A stretch of 64,000 bases of DNA, from assembly GCA_022709425.1 (NCBI GenBank), contig JAKLIW010000003.1:166293-230292 (forward strand). The letters run 5' to 3'. Shown here one piece after another: positions 33,872-43,178 of the stretch; position 1 is the stretch's first letter; the number at the start of each line of letters is the position of its first letter. The translations under genes were made by a program, and so were the position numbers. Under the pieces are notes generated by a model that was not told the DNA's origin, ran no database searches, and saw only the letters and a list, made by a program, of their open reading frames with translations. Source of the stretch: a bacterium (GTDB lineage Bacteria > UBP6 > UBA1177 > JAKLFG01).

Positions 33872-35431
33872 ATGAATTCTTTGTATCGTTTGTTTGTTGT
33901 GGGCCTTCTTACCGTTTCGTTTTTTGTGGGGTGTTCCCCGAAGGAGGAAACGGTGTTGGGCGGCCCATGTACCACCTCGCTTGATTGTTTTGATGATCAG
34001 GTCTGCGGCGAAGAAGGATACTGCGTTGATCCGATCTCCGATGATACTGCTCCGATAGTTGACAAAGAAGGTCTCATTAAAGACGATGCCTCTCTGCCGG
34101 GAGAGGATACCGACATCCTCTCTGACGATGACGGGACGGTCGATCCCGAAACCGATGTCGTTCCCACCGATGACGGCGTTTCGCCGACCGACGATGCGGC
34201 CGATACCGATGTCGTGACGACCGATGAGGATCTTTTACTGGGTGATGAGGATGCTCTTCTCGCGGATGGGGATACCCTTCTTGTCGAGGAAGATACCGTG
34301 ACCGACAGCGATACGCCGGCGCCGGTGTGCGGTAATACGGTGGTGGATGCCGGCGAGGCGTGCGACGACGGGGTGAACGATGGCGCTTACGGCGGCTGTA
34401 TGCCGGGGTGCCTGACGCGCGCTCCCTACTGCGGCGATAGTGTTATCGACCCTCTTATTGAAGGGTTTGAGTCGGGCAATTTCCCGGTCGGCGCGGAACA
34501 GGGGAGTATTGCTTGGGAAGTAACTACGAGCGACAAACATGCCGGCACCTATGCTATCCGATCGAAAAGTGGGTTAAGCGGCAGCTCGACCAGCGAGGTG
34601 ACATTGACCTTGAGGACCGATACGCAACTGTGTTTTTACTTGAAGGGAACTTCCGAAGATGGTTATGATTTTTTCCGTGTATATCTTGATGGTAGTACTA
34701 CTCCTAGTTTTTCTACAAGTGGCACCAGTGCCTATGCGAATTGGGCGCAGGTCTGCATTTCTGGCCTAACTGCGGGAGTGCATAGCGTAACGTTCCATTA
34801 TTATAAGGACAGCAGCGCCGATGCCGGGCTCGATGCTTATTGGATCGATGACATCGTTACGGCCGAGAGGTGTGACGACGGCGCACTGAACGGCGGCACG
34901 AAATTCGGCGACTGTAACGCGAACTGTACCGCCACGGTCGGGTGCGAGATACTTGCGACCACGATAGCTGGCGCCAGCGTCACTTGGCAGTACAACGCCA
35001 CGACCGCACATTGCTACGCCGTAGTTCCCACGACACGAAGCTTTGCCGACGCGATAAGCGCCTGCGCCGCTATCGATCCGGGCGCTCCGAACGCATCGGC
35101 CGCTCATCTGGTCACCCTTTCGGATGAGGCCGAGCGGTTGTGGGTCGGAGGGCAATCGTCCTATTTCGATATGTGGGTCGGTTTCAGCGATGACGGTACG
35201 CAGGTGACCGGTGCCTCGGAAGGAAATTGGCGGTGGCTCGGCGAACCCTCGAACACCTACGGACAATATACCTCCTCTTGGCCGCAACCGCCGTGGAAAT
35301 CGGGAGAACCGAATAATAGTGATGGGGTCGAGAATTGTGCAGAGATGTATAAAGCCAGCGACTCCTATCGTCTCAATGATGTGACTTGTGGTACCGCCAA
35401 CTATTTTGCCTGTGAATGGGAGCCGATTTAA
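33872..35431 (+). CDS. C-type-lectin / jelly-roll lipoprotein, family member 4
   Basis: 519 residues. Lipobox FFVGC (Cys 20), shared Cys module (PCTTSLDCFDDQVCGEEGYC), acidic stalk to about 150, and a DUF4215-type Cys repeat (CGNTVVDAGEACDDGVNDGAYGGCMPGC). A jelly-roll-like module follows (about 195-335: GFESGNFPVGAEQ... YWIDDIVTAERCDDG), homologous to those in members 1 and 6. The C-terminal head is a canonical C-type lectin-like domain without insertion (about 370-519: TAHCYAVVPTTRSFADAISAC... KSGEPNNSDGVENCAEMY... CGTANYFACEWEP). ATG 33872 is preceded by GAGGGAG; upstream in-frame sequence has no signal. Co-transcribed with member 5, 38 bases on. Confidence 0.8.
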   Translation: MNSLYRLFVVGLLTVSFFVGCSPKEETVLGGPCTTSLDCFDDQVCGEEGYCVDPISDDTAPIVDKEGLIKDDASLPGEDTDILSDDDGTVDPETDVVPTDDGVSPTDDAADTDVVTTDEDLLLGDEDALLADGDTLLVEEDTVTDSDTPAPVCGNTVVDAGEACDDGVNDGAYGGCMPGCLTRAPYCGDSVIDPLIEGFESGNFPVGAEQGSIAWEVTTSDKHAGTYAIRSKSGLSGSSTSEVTLTLRTDTQLCFYLKGTSEDGYDFFRVYLDGSTTPSFSTSGTSAYANWAQVCISGLTAGVHSVTFHYYKDSSADAGLDAYWIDDIVTAERCDDGALNGGTKFGDCNANCTATVGCEILATTIAGASVTWQYNATTAHCYAVVPTTRSFADAISACAAIDPGAPNASAAHLVTLSDEAERLWVGGQSSYFDMWVGFSDDGTQVTGASEGNWRWLGEPSNTYGQYTSSWPQPPWKSGEPNNSDGVENCAEMYKASDSYRLNDVTCGTANYFACEWEPI

Positions 35432-35469
35432 CTTTTAGATAGGGTTTTGAACTCCAGCGGGAGGTTCCG

Positions 35470-37776
35470 ATGAGGTCATATCGTCGCGTCGTCATAGCGC
35501 TCTTTTTTGCTATGGTCACCTCGCTTTTCATGGGCAGTTGCTCCAGTGACGAACCGACGAACGGAGGCGAATGCGTGACGGCATTCGACTGTTTTGACGG
35601 TCAGGTCTGTGAGGACGGCTACTGTGTCGAGCCCACCACCGATCAGGATACCCCGGTCACCGAAAAGGAAAGTCTCGCAAAAGACGATGCAGTCATTCTC
35701 GATCAGGATGAACCTTCCACCGATGATGAAAATGATGGTGAACCTGTGGAAGAAGAGCCGGTTGATGACGGCGTGACGACCGCCGATGCCGATGAGCCGG
35801 CGATCGATGATCCGGCTCCAACCGACGAAGACACGGTAGAGATGGGGGACGACGGCTTGGAAGGCGACGATACTCTGGTCGCCGACGAAGATATCATCGT
35901 GATAGAGACCGACGATGAGATGCCGATCACTGAGGACGATGTCGTTGTGGACGACGCGCCGACCTCCGATGACGATGTGGCGCCGACGATCCTTTCCACG
36001 ATACCGGCGAATAGCGCGAATGGCGTATTGGCCACGGCAAAGGTGGAGGTGAAATTCTCCGAAGCGATGGCCACCACTTCTTTGGGCAACCAGTTCACGA
36101 TAAAACGGGGATCTACCACCGTTGCGGTGAATGCGCCGGTGTGGCGTGGTGTCGACAACACCGTCATCCTGACTCCCTCGAGCAATCTGCAGGCGGGAGC
36201 GGTCCATACGGTGACGGTCAAGGTCGGCGTCACCGACACGGCGGGGAATCATCTGGCGGCGCAGTATGTATTCAACTTCACCGTGACCAAGTGCGGCGAT
36301 ACGGTGATCGACACCGGCATCGGCGAGGTATGCGATGACGGGGTGAATAACGGCGCCTACGGTGGTTGCATGCCGGGTTGTATGGCTCGCGCGCCCTACT
36401 GCGGCGACGGCATCATAACCGCCGCCAATGAAGCGTGCGACACGGCCCTCCCGGTCGCCTGCACCGAGCTGGCGGGCGGCTATGTGAGCGGTACGGCCGT
36501 ATGCGCGGCGGGCTGCCAGAGCCTTTCCACCACGGCGTGTGTCTGTCCGTCGGGCTATGAGAAGGGGGCTGGCGATATTTGCCAAGATATCGATGAATGC
36601 ACGCGCGACACCGACGGCTGTGCACAGCATTGTCAGAACACCGATGGATCACATACCTGTTCGTGCGATAGCGGCTATACACTCAATGCCGACGGCCATG
36701 CCTGCGACGATAAAAATGAATGCGATCCGCAGCCCGGCCCCTGCGATGAGCATGCCACCTGCACCAATACGGTGGGCGACTACTCGTGCGCCTGTACTGC
36801 GCCCTATACCGGCACCGGCATGGTCTGCCAATATTGCGGCGACGGCGCGACGGACGGCACCGAGGTCTGCGACGACGGGACCAACGATGGTTCCTATAAC
36901 GGCTGTATGCCCGGCTGTGCGGCATGGGGACCGAGATGCGGGGACAGCGCTACCAACGGCGGTACCGAGGAGTGCGACGACGGGAATGCCGACAATGAGG
37001 ATGCCTGCCGTAACGATTGCACCTATAAATGCCGCGACGGCTGGAGTTACTACGGCCATCATTGTTATAAACACTTCACCTCTTCGGTCAATTACGGTTC
37101 TGCCTTGAGCGGCTGTCAGGGGCAAGGCGGCTATCTGGCAACCGTTTCCGATGCCAGTGAGAACGCTTATATTGACGGTATTGTGCCCGGATCGGCGTGG
37201 TTCGGTTATCAGGCGAATTATGTGGCCAATATTTCAGGGAATGCTACTTGCGCTACTGTATTCAACGGATGGAGTTACGGCGGTATTTATGGCGGAAGTA
37301 CCGCGGGCGGATCTACCGTGAATCCCGGATGCTCTTCTTCTGGCCCGGAAGCATTTGTGAAATTCACCCCCTCGGTGAGTGGCGAATGGACTATTGAGAC
37401 CTATGCGGATTTTGACAATACCATTCTTTTGTATTCAGGTGATTCCTGCGGAAGCTATATCGCCTGCTATGATTACAATGCCCCCGCTGACTCTCCATGG
37501 GAATCTGTTTCTTGGACCCTTAACGCCGGAGTAACCTATGTCGTTGTTGTTGATGGTTATAAGGGGGCGAGCGGGAGTTATGAACTTTATGTTATTCCGC
37601 CCGGCAAGCCTACCGCTTATTGGTGGGTCGATTGGAGTAACGGCACCTACACGAACTGGGCTGGCGGTGAACCGAACAATGATGATGGCGAGGAGTATTG
37701 CGGCCAGATGTATGACGGCGGTACTTGGAACGATAAGGATTGCGGCGATTCTCTGCCGTATGTCTGTGAAAAATAG
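35470..37776 (+). CDS. Big_5 / EGF / C-type-lectin lipoprotein, family member 5
   Basis: 768 residues. The lipobox is SLFMGSC (Cys near 24). The shared Cys module (ECVTAFDCFDGQVCEDGYC) and an acidic stalk (about 50-170) precede an Ig-like Big_5 domain (about 175-275: APTILSTIPANSANGVLATAKVEVKFSEAM). Next are DUF4215 repeats, two EGF-like modules (DIDECTRDTDGC, DKNECDPQPGPC), two more DUF4215 repeats, and a C-type lectin-like head (CRDGWSYYGHHCYKH... GGEPNNDDGEEYCGQMY... LPYVCEK). As in member 3, a PPC-like beta-sandwich (EAFVKFTPSVSGEWTIETYADF... VTYVVVVDGYKG) is inserted inside the lectin fold. GGAGG precedes the ATG by six bases. Confidence 0.82.
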   Translation: MRSYRRVVIALFFAMVTSLFMGSCSSDEPTNGGECVTAFDCFDGQVCEDGYCVEPTTDQDTPVTEKESLAKDDAVILDQDEPSTDDENDGEPVEEEPVDDGVTTADADEPAIDDPAPTDEDTVEMGDDGLEGDDTLVADEDIIVIETDDEMPITEDDVVVDDAPTSDDDVAPTILSTIPANSANGVLATAKVEVKFSEAMATTSLGNQFTIKRGSTTVAVNAPVWRGVDNTVILTPSSNLQAGAVHTVTVKVGVTDTAGNHLAAQYVFNFTVTKCGDTVIDTGIGEVCDDGVNNGAYGGCMPGCMARAPYCGDGIITAANEACDTALPVACTELAGGYVSGTAVCAAGCQSLSTTACVCPSGYEKGAGDICQDIDECTRDTDGCAQHCQNTDGSHTCSCDSGYTLNADGHACDDKNECDPQPGPCDEHATCTNTVGDYSCACTAPYTGTGMVCQYCGDGATDGTEVCDDGTNDGSYNGCMPGCAAWGPRCGDSATNGGTEECDDGNADNEDACRNDCTYKCRDGWSYYGHHCYKHFTSSVNYGSALSGCQGQGGYLATVSDASENAYIDGIVPGSAWFGYQANYVANISGNATCATVFNGWSYGGIYGGSTAGGSTVNPGCSSSGPEAFVKFTPSVSGEWTIETYADFDNTILLYSGDSCGSYIACYDYNAPADSPWESVSWTLNAGVTYVVVVDGYKGASGSYELYVIPPGKPTAYWWVDWSNGTYTNWAGGEPNNDDGEEYCGQMYDGGTWNDKDCGDSLPYVCEK

Positions 37777-37814
37777 GGGTTTTGCGCTCGCCTGCCTGAA
37801 TTTCTAAAAAGCGC

Positions 37815-37842
37815 TTGCTTTTCAAGGCCGTTACGCTACAAT
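37815..37842 (+). promoter_or_regulatory. Promoter of lipoprotein member 6
   Basis: TTGCTT (37815-37820) with TT after it, 16-base spacer, TACAAT (37837-37842). Confidence 0.7.
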
Positions 37843-37872
37843 AACGAAGGTTTTTTTCTAACGGGGGCCTCC

Positions 37873-40800
37873 ATGAGTTCTTTCCTGCGCATCACAATGC
37901 TTCTTGTCGGTACATCGCTTGTCGCGATGATATCTATAAGTTGCGGCTCGCAGAACCCGACCGTCGGCAGTGAATGCGTTACCGCGTTCGATTGCTTTGA
38001 CGGCCAGACCTGTGAGGATGGCTATTGTATTGATGCAACGACCGATCAGGGAACCCCCACGGAAAAAGATACGACGGCGCAAGACGACGCCTCGTTGCCG
38101 GATTACGATCCCGGCACGCTTCCCGACAGCACCGATAGCGTGTTGCCGGATGATCCGGTGACCGACGATGGCACGATCGGACCTGATGCCGATGAGCCGG
38201 AAGTGGGTGATGATGCGATAGAGATCGCCGATGACGCGACGGAGCAACTGGATGATACCGTAATCGTGACCGATGACACCGAGGTTGCCACCGATGACGC
38301 CGGGGTTACTGTCGATGACGCTCCGGTCGTTACGGACGATCAGCCGGCTCCGGATACCGATACCGTAGAGCCCGACGATGCGACCATTACCGATGAAGAC
38401 GCGACCGACACCGTTCCCGACATAGACAACTTCGTCGACACGACACCCCCGGAGGTCACTCTGACGAGCCCGGTCGATGGGGCTGTTGATGTTTTCCCGA
38501 ACGCCAATATCGTGGTGACCTTCTCCGAGGAACTTGATCCGGCGACGGTTGATGCTATGACGGTCGTACTGGTGGAAAATGGCGGCGGCGCGCTTGATCC
38601 GGTGCTCACTTATGACGATAAGGATTTTACCGTCACCCTCGATCCGACGGCTGATCTGACCTATGGCGCAAGCTACACTGTCACCGTCATGACGGCGATA
38701 ACCGACCTTGTAGGCAATCACTTGGCGGTCGAATATGTGTTCTCTTTCACGGTGACCACCTGCGGCAACGGTTCTCCGGACGGTACCGAGGCGTGCGACG
38801 AAGGTTCTCTGAATGGTACCTACGACCACTGCAACCTGTTCTGTACGGGTCCGGGTTCCCACTGCGGCGACGGCGTTACCAATCTGCCGCAGGAATTGTG
38901 TGACACCGCCGACAATACCCCCTGTGATCAAATAGTGGGCAAGACATATGTTAACTCGGCCTTGGTTCCCTGTAACGGCACCTGTGATGGCTGGGTGACG
39001 ACAAATTGTACCTGTGCGTCGGGTTACAAGAAAGATAGCAACGAGGATTGCGTCGATATCGACGAATGTACCGAGAACGATAACCCCTGCAATGATGTTT
39101 ACGACAGCATAAACGGGTTTTACGATGCGGGGGCGACCTGCACCAACACCATCGGATCCTACACCTGTACCTGTTCCAGCGGGTTCCAGTCTCTCGGCGG
39201 CGTTTGCCGGAACATCAACGAGTGTTTGACCCTTTCCAACCCCTGCGACAATAACGGCGATGAGAACGCCACTTGCTCCGATATGGTTCCCGACTACGAT
39301 TGTACCTGTTCTTCCGGTTTTGAATTCCGCAACGGCGGTTGTTTCGACATTGACGAGTGTGCCGGCGAACCCTGCAAACTGGGCGGCGATGTGAATGCTA
39401 CCTGCAATAACCTCAACGCCGATTTCAGTTGCAACTGTTCGGCGGGCTATCAGGACAATGGACTGACCTGCGAGGAGATCGACGAATGCGCCGAGAACGA
39501 TGATCCGTGCGACAATGACGGCGATGATGCCGCATCCTGCGTCGATCTGGTGAACGGCTATGCATGCACCTGTTCGGGCGGCTTTGTCTTCAACGAGGGC
39601 GGCTGTAAAGACAAGGACGAGTGCGCGTTACAGGATAACCCCTGCGACGAACAGCAGGATAATGATGCCGACTGCGAGAACACGGTCGGTTCGTATGTCT
39701 GCCTTTGTTCGGAAGGCTTTGCCCCCGGCAACGGGACTTGCCAAGACGAGAACGAGTGCCTTGTGAATAACGGCGGTTGCGATACCGATCCGATGACCGG
39801 CTGTCACAACACGACCGGCGGCCGCACCTGCGACGACTGCCCGGCGGGCTACACCGGCAACGGCGCCGATGTGGGCGGTTGCGTCGATATCGATGAGTGC
39901 CTTCCCGACGGGAAGGGGCCCTGTGACGATGTAGATGATCCCGCGGCGACCTGCAACAATACACCGGGCGATTACACCTGCACCTGTTCGGTCGGCTGGT
40001 ACGACAACGGTACCAACTGCGTTAAGAATGACCTCTGCCTGAATAACCCCTGTGACAACAACGGCGACGGCGGGGCGACCTGCACCGATATCGGCGCCAG
40101 CTACACCTGTTCCTGTTCCTCCGGCTGGGAGTCGAACGGCACGGTCTGCGTCGACATCAACGAGTGTGCTCCCGATGGTAAGGGTCCCTGCGATAATGCC
40201 GATGACGCCGGCGCCACCTGTACCAACTCGGCCGGATCCTATTCCTGCAACTGTTCGACCGGATTCACCGCGGGGAGCGGTACCTGTTTGGACAATAACG
40301 AGTGTGTCCTGCAGAACAATCCCTGCGATAACAACGGGGACGGTGCGGCGCAGTGCGTCAACACGCCGGGGATCTACACCTGCACCTGCTCAAGCGGGTT
40401 CGATTTCACCCTCGGCTCCTGCTACGATAGGAACGAGTGTGCCGTCAATAACGGCGATTGCGACCCGCTTACGCAGTGTCTCAATACCTCCGGCGGCCGC
40501 ACCTGCGGCGCCTGTCCGTCGGGTTACACCGGCGATGGGTATGTCGGCTGTACCGATGTCAACGAATGCGCTCCCGACGGCAAGGGTCCCTGTGATGATA
40601 ACGACGATCCCACAGCGACCTGTACCAACAGCCCCGGCTCTTACACCTGCACCTGTTCTTCGTCCGGATTCCGCGTCACCGGTGGTTCGTGCTGGGACAT
40701 CGATGAATGTGCTGAGAATACCGATAACTGCCATCCGACGCTCGCCACCTGTACCGACACGAATGGTTCATTCACCTGTACCTGTATCCCGCCGGCGACC

Positions 40801-41595
40801 GGCAATGGCGTGACCTGCACCTCCTGCGGCGACGCGATCGTCAACGGGAGCGAAACCTGCGACGAGGGAACGGCGCTGAACGGCACCTACGGTCACTGCA
40901 ATGCGACCTGCACCGGCCCGGGTGAACGTTGTGGCGACAGCATCAAGAATGGCCCCGAGCAGTGTGATGACGGTAATTCGTCAAATAATGATGACTGCTT
41001 AAATAGCTGTGTAACGAACGTCTGTGGCGACAGTTACCTGAAGACAAGCGGTGCGTCGGCGTTCACCGAGACTTTTGAAGGCGGCTCTCTGCCGAGTTAT
41101 GCTAGTGGATCGACCAACCCTTGGCAGGTCGATACAAATTATCATTATCAGGGTTCTTATGGAATGCATTCCCGCTCGATAGGAGATTCCCAGTCTTCCA
41201 ACATTTCTCTTTCCCACTATACCGACGGCAAAATATGTTTTTATCTGAGCGGCTCTTCAGAAGGCGACTACGATTATTTAAGAGTTTATGTGGATGGCTT
41301 AGAAAAATTCAGTACTACTGGATATGCCTACGAAGGCGGCTGGAAACAGGTTTGCATAACCGGTATTACAGCTGGTACGCGAACGCTGGAATTCAGGTAT
41401 TCAAAAGACTATTCTGATTATGACGGCATGGATGGTTATGCCATCGACAATATCATGTTTGCCGGTGCGTTAGAGGAATGCATCCCCGGCCAAACGACCA
41501 GTTGCGGCAATTTTGGATGGGACAACGGTACTGCGACCTGTTCCGATTGCCGCTGGGAAACGAGTGCCTGCGAAGCCGATAGCGGCGGTTGCTGA
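37873..41595 (+). CDS. Giant multi-EGF lipoprotein, family member 6
   Basis: 1240 residues, the largest gene here. Signal peptide with lipobox ISISC (Cys near 24), shared Cys module (ECVTAFDCFDGQTCEDGYC), acidic stalk (about 50-190), and a Big_5 Ig-like domain (about 195-295: PPEVTLTSPVDGAVDVFPNANIVVTFSEEL). DUF4215-like repeats follow, then thirteen EGF-like modules (about 390-975), nearly all with calcium-binding consensus and N-T-x-G-S/D-Y cores. The end has two DUF4215 repeats, a jelly-roll-like module (TFEGGSLPSYASG... GYAIDNIMFAGA), and a Cys-rich tail ending DSGGC. It is a rod-like surface protein by architecture. It is followed 26 bases later by a secreted carboxypeptidase, probably on the same transcript. 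Confidence 0.87.
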   Translation: MSSFLRITMLLVGTSLVAMISISCGSQNPTVGSECVTAFDCFDGQTCEDGYCIDATTDQGTPTEKDTTAQDDASLPDYDPGTLPDSTDSVLPDDPVTDDGTIGPDADEPEVGDDAIEIADDATEQLDDTVIVTDDTEVATDDAGVTVDDAPVVTDDQPAPDTDTVEPDDATITDEDATDTVPDIDNFVDTTPPEVTLTSPVDGAVDVFPNANIVVTFSEELDPATVDAMTVVLVENGGGALDPVLTYDDKDFTVTLDPTADLTYGASYTVTVMTAITDLVGNHLAVEYVFSFTVTTCGNGSPDGTEACDEGSLNGTYDHCNLFCTGPGSHCGDGVTNLPQELCDTADNTPCDQIVGKTYVNSALVPCNGTCDGWVTTNCTCASGYKKDSNEDCVDIDECTENDNPCNDVYDSINGFYDAGATCTNTIGSYTCTCSSGFQSLGGVCRNINECLTLSNPCDNNGDENATCSDMVPDYDCTCSSGFEFRNGGCFDIDECAGEPCKLGGDVNATCNNLNADFSCNCSAGYQDNGLTCEEIDECAENDDPCDNDGDDAASCVDLVNGYACTCSGGFVFNEGGCKDKDECALQDNPCDEQQDNDADCENTVGSYVCLCSEGFAPGNGTCQDENECLVNNGGCDTDPMTGCHNTTGGRTCDDCPAGYTGNGADVGGCVDIDECLPDGKGPCDDVDDPAATCNNTPGDYTCTCSVGWYDNGTNCVKNDLCLNNPCDNNGDGGATCTDIGASYTCSCSSGWESNGTVCVDINECAPDGKGPCDNADDAGATCTNSAGSYSCNCSTGFTAGSGTCLDNNECVLQNNPCDNNGDGAAQCVNTPGIYTCTCSSGFDFTLGSCYDRNECAVNNGDCDPLTQCLNTSGGRTCGACPSGYTGDGYVGCTDVNECAPDGKGPCDDNDDPTATCTNSPGSYTCTCSSSGFRVTGGSCWDIDECAENTDNCHPTLATCTDTNGSFTCTCIPPATGNGVTCTSCGDAIVNGSETCDEGTALNGTYGHCNATCTGPGERCGDSIKNGPEQCDDGNSSNNDDCLNSCVTNVCGDSYLKTSGASAFTETFEGGSLPSYASGSTNPWQVDTNYHYQGSYGMHSRSIGDSQSSNISLSHYTDGKICFYLSGSSEGDYDYLRVYVDGLEKFSTTGYAYEGGWKQVCITGITAGTRTLEFRYSKDYSDYDGMDGYAIDNIMFAGALEECIPGQTTSCGNFGWDNGTATCSDCRWETSACEADSGGC

Positions 41596-41621
41596 TCTCA
41601 TATCACCGGAGGTTCTTTTTT

Positions 41622-43178
41622 ATGCGCACCATCTTCGCTTTTCTTCTGCTTTCTGCCTTCGCGACCCTTGATGCCGCCGGACCGATGCTCTGGGATGTTG
41701 CGGTCGACCGCGATGATCCGGAGCTGAAGGATGCCTTCGGCGCGCTCGATGTCTGGTCGGTCTACCGCGATGCGGACGGCGTATGGCATTACCGGGTCGC
41801 GGCCGCTAAAGAGGAACTCTCGCAGTTGCGGTTGTTCGCGGTGCGTATCGCGCCGGTCGGCGTTGCCGCGCAGTCGCCGATGCTTCTGCCTGCGGAAGAA
41901 TATCGTGATGCCGCTACGGTGACCGCCACGCTGGAGTCATTGGAAAAGCAGTATCCTGATCGCGCAAAGCTGTATGTCGTCGGCAAGACCTTCGAGGAAC
42001 GGGATATCGTCGCGATCAAAATCAGCGCCGACCCGTCGAAGAATGTCGTCGATAAACAGGAGTTTCTTTTTACCGGGACCCACCATGCCCGTGAATGGAT
42101 CGGGACCGAGGTGACCCTGCGGATGGCCGAATTCCTGCTGGAACAGTACGACCACAGCGACCGCATCAAGGAAATAGTCGATGCCTGCGAGATATGGATA
42201 GTACCCATGCTCAATCAGGATGGTTACCGCTTCTCGTGGGAGGATACCCGTCTGTGGCGCAAGAACCGCAGACTCAATGCGGGAGGCACTTACGGCGTAG
42301 ATCTCAACCGCAACTATGACGCAGGGTGGGGCGGCGCCGGTTCGAGCAAAACACCATCTTCCGACACCTATCGGGGCACCGCCGCCTTTTCGGAACCCGA
42401 GACCGCTGCAGTGCGCGATCTGCTCGACCCCGCGAACGGTTGGTTCGACGATGCGGCGGGATACATCGATTTTCACAGTTATTCCCAGCTCATTCTCTAT
42501 CCCTATGGAAATACCTATGAGACCTCGCCTCGAGAAAAAGAGATGGCGGCCATCGCCGGTCGGATAGCGGAACTGATCGAGGCCGAAACGGGCTATGTCT
42601 ATACACCGCAAAAGTCGAGCGAGCTCTACATCGCCACCGGCGGCTCCTCCGACTGGTTCCATCTGGCGCATGACTTCAAGAACACCCTGACCATGGAGGT
42701 GCGGCCGAACGGCGATACGATGAATGGGTTCGTGCTGGCGACCGAACAGATAAAAGGGACCGCCCGCGAGAACGCCGTCGCAGCGATGTACTTCATCGAG
42801 GCGACCATGCAGGCGACCGACGCGGTCGACACCGACGTGAATGGCAATGGCGTCGTCGACTATCTCGAAGGTTGCGGCACGACGCGGTGTGAGATGCTCT
42901 ACGATGAACGGGGCGACGAGATAGTTCCGGATGACGATGATCCGGTGACCGATGATGGGGTGGCGACCGACGATGATGTTGAAACGGACACCACGGACGA
43001 AAACGATATAAAGGATGCCGATGAAAAAACGGATAATGGTCAACCGGACCAGTCCGATCAGGCCGAAATATCAGACGAAACCTATTCCCCCGACGAAACG
43101 GCGGTCGTCACCGACACCGATACCAATTCTCCGCGCCGTGCCGTTTCAAGCGGCGGCTGTTCAGTCGTCCTCTTCTAG
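41622..43178 (+). CDS. Secreted zinc carboxypeptidase (M14) with acidic C-terminal tail
   Basis: 518 residues. Signal peptide MRTIFAFLLLSAFATLDAAG. A propeptide-like region leads to the M14 domain (about 100-410): zinc ligands in GTHHAREWIG (H-x2-E) and IDFHSYSQLILYP, substrate residues in LNRNYDAGWG, and catalytic Glu in LTMEVRPNG. After a dockerin-like DVNGNGVVDYLEGCG motif, an acidic DD/TDE tail (about 435-505) ends in SSGGCSVVLF. The tail style and the ending match the HExxH protease at 54999-56300. It probably trims C-terminal residues of extracellular peptides. ATG 41622 has GGAGG nine bases upstream. The 3' end overlaps the convergent rlmN by 18 bases. Confidence 0.87.
   Translation: MRTIFAFLLLSAFATLDAAGPMLWDVAVDRDDPELKDAFGALDVWSVYRDADGVWHYRVAAAKEELSQLRLFAVRIAPVGVAAQSPMLLPAEEYRDAATVTATLESLEKQYPDRAKLYVVGKTFEERDIVAIKISADPSKNVVDKQEFLFTGTHHAREWIGTEVTLRMAEFLLEQYDHSDRIKEIVDACEIWIVPMLNQDGYRFSWEDTRLWRKNRRLNAGGTYGVDLNRNYDAGWGGAGSSKTPSSDTYRGTAAFSEPETAAVRDLLDPANGWFDDAAGYIDFHSYSQLILYPYGNTYETSPREKEMAAIAGRIAELIEAETGYVYTPQKSSELYIATGGSSDWFHLAHDFKNTLTMEVRPNGDTMNGFVLATEQIKGTARENAVAAMYFIEATMQATDAVDTDVNGNGVVDYLEGCGTTRCEMLYDERGDEIVPDDDDPVTDDGVATDDDVETDTTDENDIKDADEKTDNGQPDQSDQAEISDETYSPDETAVVTDTDTNSPRRAVSSGGCSVVLF

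Noticed and set aside
39060..40800. Periodic DNA spacing that could be taken for a CRISPR array
   Set aside because: The periodicity is the EGF-like module length, with in-frame Cys spacing; the units vary throughout and there is no constant repeat.
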